Of a stretch of DNA of 15,961 nucleotides, positions 14,034 through 15,961 are shown one piece after another. The notes beneath the pieces were generated by a model, which saw only the letters and a list, made by a program, of their open reading frames with translations, did not search any database and had not been told where the DNA came from. The number at the start of each line of letters is the position of its first letter. The stretch's first letter is position 1. This stretch comes from Bacilli bacterium (lineage in GTDB: Bacteria > Bacillota_I > Bacilli_A > RF39 > UBA660): positions 1 to 15,961 of the forward strand of contig JAFPMR010000015.1 in assembly GCA_017411235.1 (NCBI GenBank), given 5' to 3'. Made by a program: the position numbers and the translations under genes.

Positions 14034-15961
14034 CTATTTTCTCTTCTTAGCTAAAGCCTTTCCTCTATTAAGGACTTGATTAGCTTCATAAACGAACACT
14101 TTAGTAATCGCTTGAATATCTAATTCTTCTAATAAAGTATCATTAATGTTTTGATACTCTTCTTCTGAAATATCTTCAACATTATATTTTCCCTTAATAC
14201 TCTTAACTAAGAATGCTAAATAATCAGGTTCCTTAGTTTGAATAAAGATACCTCTCATAATCATACCTATATTCATTGAGTTTTCTTTAATACATTCCAC
14301 AATAGTTGAAGCATCACCAGTAGTAACATTACCTTCAGATGAATCCATACCACTATTTAATGCCCAAGCATTACATTGTTCTCTAAAGTAATTAAAGAAA
14401 TCAAACCAATCGTCATATTTACCAAAGATTTTCTTTTCAACATCATTGTTATATCCAACATAAATTGGAACCATTCTTTCTAATGATGATTCATCCATTC
14501 TACTTCTTGCTGTATATTCTCTGTTTCTTCCTTTACCGGAAGTATTACCAGCTGCAATAATACGAGCATTAGCATTTATTGGAACAAATCTTCTCTTTGC
14601 AAATTGAACAGTTATTTCCTTTTCAGGACTATCAATTTTATTGACTAACTTAGATGAGAATGTACCTAAAACAATTAAGTTATCAGGATTACCATTGTCT
14701 AATTCGTCATAGAAAATTGTTTTACCATAGTATAATGCATAGAATAAAGCATTCTCATCAAAGACACCTCTAACATCATTATATGAAGTTATAGAGTGTT
14801 CTTCTGTGATCTTTCCACCATCTAACAATTCAGTTTCAACTACTTTAACTAATAAATCAGCAATAGTAGTTTTACCAGATTGTGTAGGTCCATAGAAATA
14901 AACTATTTTCTTACCCATTAAATACCAAGGTAATGCTTCTCTTAAAGCATCAGGAATTATATAACCTTGTCCCTCTAAGAAACGAATTCTCTCTTCTATT
15001 CTTCTCATTCTATCTTTAAAAGGTATTTTTCTATTAAACACATCAATGATACCTTCAGTCATTGTAAATTGTGGAACTAAGAAGTCTTCTTTTTCAACAA
15101 TAACAGTTTCTGGAACAACCACTTCTTTACCAGGAATTACAATTCCTGCTTGTGCACCATTTAATTCAGTTTGTTGTGCACTAAATTTTAATAAAGCTTC
15201 CATAACTTCTTCTGAATCTTCAGCTACTTTTAAAGATTGTTTTAAATCTGGATTAGTTTCTACATATCTCTTTAATGTATCCAAACTAGTTTGTGTTTCT
15301 TGTTGAATACGTAATAATTCTCTTGTAGTTGTACCAGATAAACTACTAGCAACAACTCTAATTTGTTCTAGTTTCTCTCTAGCATCAATCAACATTTGAT
15401 TAAATACTTGATCGCTATTAGATTTCATTGATTCTTCTAGACTAACTAAATATCTATTTAATTCATCTAATAATTCTTTTTTAGATTCTGCTAAATCTTC
15501 TTGCATCTTTTTGATAGCATCACTAGCATACGCTTCTATATCTTTTTTACCAGTTAAAATAGTATCGTTTAAAGTTTGAATACCTAATTTAGTCTTAGCA
15601 TCAACTTTTTCAACATAGCCATCTACTTTTTTCTCTAATACTTCTAATTTCTTTAAAATACCTCTAGCTTTTTCTACTTCTCTAGAAATACTTGCTATAG
15701 TTTTTTCATTAATACCTGGATATACTCCATATCTCATACGAGCTTCATTTATTCTTTTTTCTAAATAAGCTTCATCTTCAGATAATATACTTCCATATAT
15801 ATGTAGATATGAAATAATCTCTCTCTTTAGTAATCCTTGATCATCTACTTCTTTACCCAATTCACAAGCAAACTTAACAATGCTATCAAAATTTTCTATT
15901 AAATTAGTATCTCCTAAAATAATATCCATTATTTGTAAGTAATCTAATCTATTATCAAACA
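14034..15961 (-). CDS. MoxR/CobS-like AAA+ ATPase with long N-terminal coiled coil, probably 5'-truncated by window edge
   Basis: Numbering from the ATG at 15929: residues 1-75 are helical, 80-250 heptad-rich coiled coil, about 300-490 the AAA+ core, and the rest a helical lid and tail. Walker A is GPTQSGKTT (347-355), Walker B IFYDELD (D408-E409), sensor 1 is the N of AAGNT (462), and SRMDESSLERM (476-486) fits the arginine-finger region of MoxR/CbbQ/CobS proteins, as often seen in phages. Such ATPases remodel protein complexes together with VWA partners; here the DUF7192/CobT-like gene starts three bases later. The ATG at 15929 has no ribosome site, and the same frame stays open upstream to the edge with coding-like residues (FDNRLDYLQI before the Met), so the true start is probably outside the window. 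There is no signal peptide or membrane span within the window, so it is likely cytoplasmic. Confidence 0.88.
   Translation of the reverse strand, partial: FDNRLDYLQIMDIILGDTNLIENFDSIVKFACELGKEVDDQGLLKREIISYLHIYGSILSEDEAYLEKRINEARMRYGVYPGINEKTIASISREVEKARGILKKLEVLEKKVDGYVEKVDAKTKLGIQTLNDTILTGKKDIEAYASDAIKKMQEDLAESKKELLDELNRYLVSLEESMKSNSDQVFNQMLIDAREKLEQIRVVASSLSGTTTRELLRIQQETQTSLDTLKRYVETNPDLKQSLKVAEDSEEVMEALLKFSAQQTELNGAQAGIVIPGKEVVVPETVIVEKEDFLVPQFTMTEGIIDVFNRKIPFKDRMRRIEERIRFLEGQGYIIPDALREALPWYLMGKKIVYFYGPTQSGKTTIADLLVKVVETELLDGGKITEEHSITSYNDVRGVFDENALFYALYYGKTIFYDELDNGNPDNLIVLGTFSSKLVNKIDSPEKEITVQFAKRRFVPINANARIIAAGNTSGKGRNREYTARSRMDESSLERMVPIYVGYNNDVEKKIFGKYDDWFDFFNYFREQCNAWALNSGMDSSEGNVTTGDASTIVECIKENSMNIGMIMRGIFIQTKEPDYLAFLVKSIKGKYNVEDISEEEYQNINDTLLEELDIQAITKVFVYEANQVLNRGKALAKKRK

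Noticed and set aside
1..15961. CRISPR arrays, tRNA or rRNA genes, insertion sequences
   Set aside because: No regularly spaced repeats, cloverleaf-like sequences or transposase frames with terminal repeats were found by reading both strands.
12930..15961. Definite prophage
   Set aside because: Only the phage-like ATPase and its partner are seen; there is no integrase, terminase, capsid or tail gene in the window.

Overview
The window is AT-rich, low-GC Gram-positive DNA in which every supportable gene lies on the minus strand; read the layout from right to left. TGA is used as a stop (HEPN gene, 11206-11208) and Trp is TGG, so the standard bacterial code applies rather than the Mycoplasma code. 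Strong AGGAGG-type ribosome sites, TTGACN/TATAAT promoters, a T-box leader and a threonyl-tRNA synthetase lacking the TGS domain suggest a Bacillota member of the Bacilli/Erysipelotrichia/RF39-like gut lineages. This placement is an inference from style, not a database result.

Region A (15961-11206) is an accessory-looking module. It holds a coiled-coil MoxR/CobS-like AAA+ ATPase (probably 5'-truncated by the window edge), a tightly coupled protein that resembles the phage DUF7192/CobT-like, degenerate von Willebrand A family, and, after a strong terminator, a 562-residue protein of unrecognised family with two separate R-N-x-x-x-H HEPN ribonuclease motifs. An AAA+/VWA-like chaperone pair beside a dual-HEPN putative RNase looks like a possible conflict or defence system, and it is the most novel part of the window. 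No CRISPR array or cas gene is visible.

Region B (11185-8951) is housekeeping. A consensus promoter drives a T-box riboswitch with a likely ACU (Thr) specifier. Below it are a 61-residue, TTG-started, uL29-like small protein and thrS, closed by a strong intrinsic terminator.

Region C (8917-1) is a type VII secretion (T7SSb, ESX-like) operon starting from two overlapping promoters. In order it encodes a WXG100 protein (95 aa), a Gly-rich WXG100-like protein (144 aa), a tandem hairpin spacer, a second WXG100 protein (101 aa), a 401-aa protein with an N-terminal module like that of the 144-aa protein, a 79-aa helical protein, and a 638-aa acidic-repeat, Gly/Ala-rich, C-terminally membrane-anchored protein. 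A weak terminator and a separate promoter precede essC, the FHA-FtsK/SpoIIIE motor ATPase, which runs off the left edge. The small helical proteins are probably substrates or chaperone partners, EssC is the motor, and the 401- and 638-aa proteins are candidate lineage-specific substrates, effectors or apparatus parts. EssA, EssB, EsaA and EsaB are not seen and may lie beyond position 1.

No gene-free stretch exceeds 300 bases. The longest (10936-11205) is filled by the T-box leader and its promoter.
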